DNA of 64,000 nt from contig JBEAVE010000006.1 in the NCBI GenBank assembly GCA_041161065.1, forward strand, positions 1 to 64,000, written 5' to 3'. The notes under the pieces are model-generated. The model did no database searches and had not been told where the DNA came from. It worked only from the letters and a program-made list of their open reading frames with translations. This DNA comes from DYRG01 sp041161065. Lineage in GTDB: Bacteria; Pseudomonadota; Gammaproteobacteria; Beggiatoales; Beggiatoaceae. This document shows, one piece after another, positions 61,368 to 64,000 of the stretch. The translations under genes and the position numbers were made by a program. The first letter of the stretch is position 1, and each line of letters begins with the position of its first letter.

Positions 61368-61729
61368 CGTTCTTTCTCCCAGAAATAAAAAGGTACAAAC
61401 TTCATTGCATTCTAGTATGACCGAATTTCCACAAACTTCAAGCGGTCTTTATTAGCGCATTATTAAATGCTAATGCAAGGTTTTTACTAGATTATATTTA
61501 ACATCAATGCTTTATATTGGTTTTTTTAATCCAAGATTTTTTTTCAAGCATCTATTTGATTTGCTAATTGTTTTAATGATCATACCCTAAATTTTCCCAT
61601 TTCCTATAATAACGTAAGGTTATCAATTGAAATACTTTATTGATAAATACCGATCAATTACAAAAGGAAAGTTGCGAACAAAGATAAATTTTGTAAGAAT
61701 GCCATTTTTCTCAAAAGATTATCTTAAAA
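61368..61729. other. AT-rich gap between divergent globin and ttcA genes
   Basis: No gene was seen in these 362 bases, which must hold the divergent promoters. A hairpin-forming stretch around 61454-61477 (ATTAGC...GCTAAT, with GCATT/AATGC inside) could be a terminator or regulator site. No FNR- or NsrR-type site was identified with confidence. Confidence 0.4.
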
Positions 61730-62464
61730 ATGCTATTTATTCCTCCTCCAAAATCATTAACCCGTTTAACAGGAAAAGCCATTGGTGATTTTCAAATGAT
61801 TCGTGATGGCGATCGGTTATTATTAGGGGTTTCTGGCGGTAAAGATTCACTTTCTTTATTGCACGTTTTAAGGCACTTTCAACAACGCGCGCCGATTCGA
61901 TTTGAATTGGGAGCAATTACTGTTGATCCGTGCATTGAAGGCTTTGATCCTTCTTCTCTCAAAGACTATTTCAAAATGTTAGAAATTCCTTATTTCTATC
62001 GTTCACAACCCATTGCTGAAGAAGCTAAAACTCGTTTGCAAGGCAATTCATTTTGTGCGTATTGTGCGCGAATGAAACGGGGAATTATGTACACTACTGC
62101 GCGCCAAGAAAATTATAATGTTTTAGTATTAGCGCAACATTTAGATGATTTGGCAGAAAGTTTCTTTATGTCAGCGTTTTTTGGTGGGCGTTTGAAAACC
62201 ATGAAAGCTCATTACCAAATTGATGCGGGAGATTTGCGGGTTATTCGTCCATTTGTGTATGTGAGAGAACGACAAACCCTCGACTTTGCAAAAAATGCGC
62301 AATTACCGCTTATTCAAGATTCGTGTCCTGCCTGTTTCAAAATGCCTTCTGAACGTGCCGCAATGAAAACATTATTGGCGCAACAAGAACGTCATTATCC
62401 CACTTTATTCAAAAGTTTATTACACGCGATGCGTCCGCTTTTAACAACGGAGAAGATTTTGTAA
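61730..62464 (+). CDS. ttcA: tRNA 2-thiocytidine(32) synthetase TtcA
   Basis: This 244-residue PP-loop enzyme adds sulfur to C32 of some tRNAs. It has RLLLGVSGGKDSLSLLHVLRHF, the first cysteine pair in SFCAYCARMKRG, the late cysteines in SCPACFKMPSERA, and LAQHLDDLAESFFM. The cysteines hold a [4Fe-4S] cluster in the family. The start has no strong ribosome binding site. It is transcribed away from the globin pair. Confidence 0.93.
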   Translation: MLFIPPPKSLTRLTGKAIGDFQMIRDGDRLLLGVSGGKDSLSLLHVLRHFQQRAPIRFELGAITVDPCIEGFDPSSLKDYFKMLEIPYFYRSQPIAEEAKTRLQGNSFCAYCARMKRGIMYTTARQENYNVLVLAQHLDDLAESFFMSAFFGGRLKTMKAHYQIDAGDLRVIRPFVYVRERQTLDFAKNAQLPLIQDSCPACFKMPSERAAMKTLLAQQERHYPTLFKSLLHAMRPLLTTEKIL

Positions 62465-62547
62465 TCAAAAATTGAGCAAAATTCTCTTTGTGGATTATTT
62501 CAGACAGGATAATGCTTTCTTAAATCGCTAAAATCCGCTAAACTCAA

Positions 62548-62572
62548 AACATGATCAACCCTTGATCATGTT
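62548..62572. promoter_or_regulatory. Perfect palindrome upstream of the methyltransferase gene
   Basis: AACATGATCAA (62548-62558) and TTGATCATGTT (62562-62572) are perfect reverse complements around a three-base CCC loop. It lies 33 bases before the next start codon and has no T-run. It could be an operator or a hairpin. Confidence 0.5.
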
Positions 62573-62605
62573 AGTAATTGAAATGATGATGATTTTGGAG
62601 AGTAT

Positions 62606-63370
62606 ATGAAACAACAACCTTATTGCATTAAATTTCCTGCGTCTGATACTGAGCAACTTGAACAAGATGAAGCCTATTTTCATCTTAAAGAACGTCAGCA
62701 AGAAATTAAGCTCCGTTTTCATGATTATGGTGAAATCTACAAACGCCCTAATTTGTATGAGCAATTGTTTTATGATCGATTGAAATGCTCATCGCCCCAA
62801 AAAGCCAAAGAAATCCTCAGTCAAGTGTTGAGAAACAACCGTGTTGAAATGACTGAATTAAGAGTATTAGATTTAGGGGCTGGAAATGGTATGGTGGGAG
62901 AAATCCTCGACGTGGCGAGAATGATCGGTGTGGACATTAGCAAAGAAGCCTATTTAGCGTGCGAGCGCGACCGCCCAGCTGCTTATGATGCGTATTATGT
63001 TGCGGATTTGTGTCATTTAGAAAATTCCTTGCAACATGAACTCTTAAATTGGCAATTAGATTGTTTGATTTGTATTGCGGCGTTGGGGTTTGGCGATATT
63101 CCAATTAAAGCCTTTGCAACGGCATTTAATTGCATTCAATCAGGCGGTTGGATTGTTTTCAATATTAAAGAAACTTTTTTGCAAGAAAGCGATGTCTCTG
63201 GCTTTTCAAGATTGGTGAAACATCTTTTAACCACCGACATTTTAGAAATTCATCATTTAGAACGTTATCGTCATCGAATTTCGATTGATGGAAAACCATT
63301 GTTCTATTATATGTTGGTGGGAAAGAAATCCTTTGATATTTCCTCTGATGTATTGCTTAATTTTGAATAG
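62606..63370 (+). CDS. Class I SAM-dependent methyltransferase
   Basis: This 254-residue protein has SAM motif I VLDLGAGNGMVGEIL (near residue 90), the acidic loop RMIGVDISKEAY, and motif IV region QLDCLICIAALGFGDIP. These resemble small-molecule methyltransferases of the Methyltransf_11/25 type. An N-terminal extension of about 85 residues (QQEIKLRFHDYGEIYKRPNLYEQLFYDRL) probably shapes the substrate site. GGAGAG precedes ATG 62606. The substrate is unknown and no neighbour suggests it. Confidence 0.82.
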   Translation: MKQQPYCIKFPASDTEQLEQDEAYFHLKERQQEIKLRFHDYGEIYKRPNLYEQLFYDRLKCSSPQKAKEILSQVLRNNRVEMTELRVLDLGAGNGMVGEILDVARMIGVDISKEAYLACERDRPAAYDAYYVADLCHLENSLQHELLNWQLDCLICIAALGFGDIPIKAFATAFNCIQSGGWIVFNIKETFLQESDVSGFSRLVKHLLTTDILEIHHLERYRHRISIDGKPLFYYMLVGKKSFDISSDVLLNFE

Positions 63371-63384
63371 CAATTGGTAGCGTG

Positions 63385-63443
63385 TATAGTCACTTTCCTA
63401 AATAAATACGCCTTTCACTCATAGAAAGAGGAAATTGACTATA
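63385..63443. repeat. Long inverted repeat downstream of the methyltransferase gene
   Basis: TATAGTCACTTTCCT (63385-63399) pairs with AGGAAATTGACTATA (63429-63443) with one mismatch around a 29-base loop. It lies between the methyltransferase stop and the FadL gene. It could be a terminator or a small mobile-type repeat. Confidence 0.5.
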
Positions 63444-63600
63444 TATGATTAAGAAAATTATCGTATTATGAAATAATGAATAAAGATTTTTTATTACGCA
63501 GTTGCACAAAAGAATTTGCTTTTTTTAAGGGCTTCAAATGCGTTATAATTCCCACGCCTTTTCTCAAAGCACTTAATTAACCCAAAGGGGATTGTTTCAA

Positions 63601-64000
63601 TGAAAAAATACCATAAGAAAATACTTGTATTAACGCTGTGCGCAGCCCCGACGTGGGTTTTTGCAACCAACGGTATGAATTTAGAAGGTTTTGGCGCGAC
63701 CGCACGCGGAATGGGCGGCGCATCAATGGCTTACGACAACGGGCTCGCCGCTATGATGAACAATCCCTCCACCTTAGGATTTCTCGAAGAAGGCAAACAA
63801 CGCGTCGATTTGGGATTGGGTTTTTTGGCTCCAAATGTCAAAAGTTCCATCGGCGGCATGAGCAGCAAATCCTCTGCCGATAAATTCTGGATGATGCCCG
63901 CAGGCATGGGCTGGGCGGCGAAACAAAACGGCTACACTTACGGGGTCGGGCTGTTTGCGCAGGGCGGCATGGGCACAGAATACGACAGCACACCGTTAGG
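63601..64000 (+). CDS. FadL/OMPP1/TodX-type outer-membrane channel, 3' end cut off
   Basis: The open frame from ATG 63601 runs to the end of the window (133 codons). It begins with a signal peptide (KKILVLTLCAAPTWVFA), then TNGMNLEGFGATARGMGGASMAYDNGLAAMMNNPSTLGF. This is the characteristic FadL N-terminus (NPS motif, GxGA repeats). These porins let fatty acids or other hydrophobic compounds cross the outer membrane. AGGGGA precedes the start, and a TATAAT at 63544-63549 may be part of its promoter. Confidence 0.88.

Overview
The window looks like chromosome from a gammaproteobacterium with moderate-to-low GC. Gene content and protein style (FadD, YciO, GlnE, MnmA, TtcA, GluQRS, UbiK, a long PstC, Rpn-type nuclease genes, globins, a dispersed GspJ) fit the filamentous sulfur bacteria (Thiotrichales, Beggiatoa/Thioflexithrix-like). 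That placement is inferred from gene content; no rRNA or tRNA gene was seen. Most of the window is ordinary chromosome with short intergenic gaps and many AAGGAG-type ribosome binding sites.

Layout. 1-4.7 kb: a cut-off Rpn-type nuclease gene, a palindromic intergenic repeat, a dicarboxylate/amino-acid symporter, a TonB-dependent receptor and a small FWHxHILDT (GRDP-like) protein. 5-8 kb: a membrane-bound class III adenylate cyclase, then leuA behind a candidate leucine attenuator. 8-13.2 kb (minus strand): a possible operon of a GGDEF-EAL protein, FtsX without FtsE, an orphan ZorB/MotB-like OmpA protein, GspJ and an OsmC protein. 13.3-17.4 kb: a GspC-like periplasmic protein, a secreted Ser/Thr/Gly-rich protein, a GNAT acetyltransferase and FadD. 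17.4-23.6 kb: RecB (minus), then yciO, an M50 protease and trpS. 23.6-28.3 kb: a defence-type island in which a Type IIG-like restriction-modification gene is split in two by an antitoxin/PIN-toxin pair, followed by an Rpn gene. 28.3-35.2 kb: gmhB-plsC, an SCP2 protein, and an RND efflux adaptor and pump. 35.4-41.9 kb: trxA-rho, a minus-strand unit of two lipoproteins with hemL, a nudJ gene broken by an amber codon, mnmA and a stand-alone Anbu peptidase. 42-50.3 kb (minus): a CHASE histidine kinase, glnE, a leaderless GH19 lysozyme/chitinase-like protein, mutL and panD.

50.4-64 kb: a pstC-pstA-pstB-phoU operon behind a clear Pho box placed so close to the start codon that the mRNA may be leaderless; an isocitrate dehydrogenase fused to two CBS domains; ubiK; a glycine-zipper lipoprotein; gluQRS with a secreted ricin-type lectin gene; two tandem globins, one lacking the usual proximal histidine; ttcA; a methyltransferase; and the start of a FadL-type porin.

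The best candidates for something new are the split restriction enzyme carrying a toxin-antitoxin pair, the CBS-fused isocitrate dehydrogenase with changed coenzyme-site residues, the histidine-less globin next to a normal one, and the ftsX/ZorB-like/gspJ operon.
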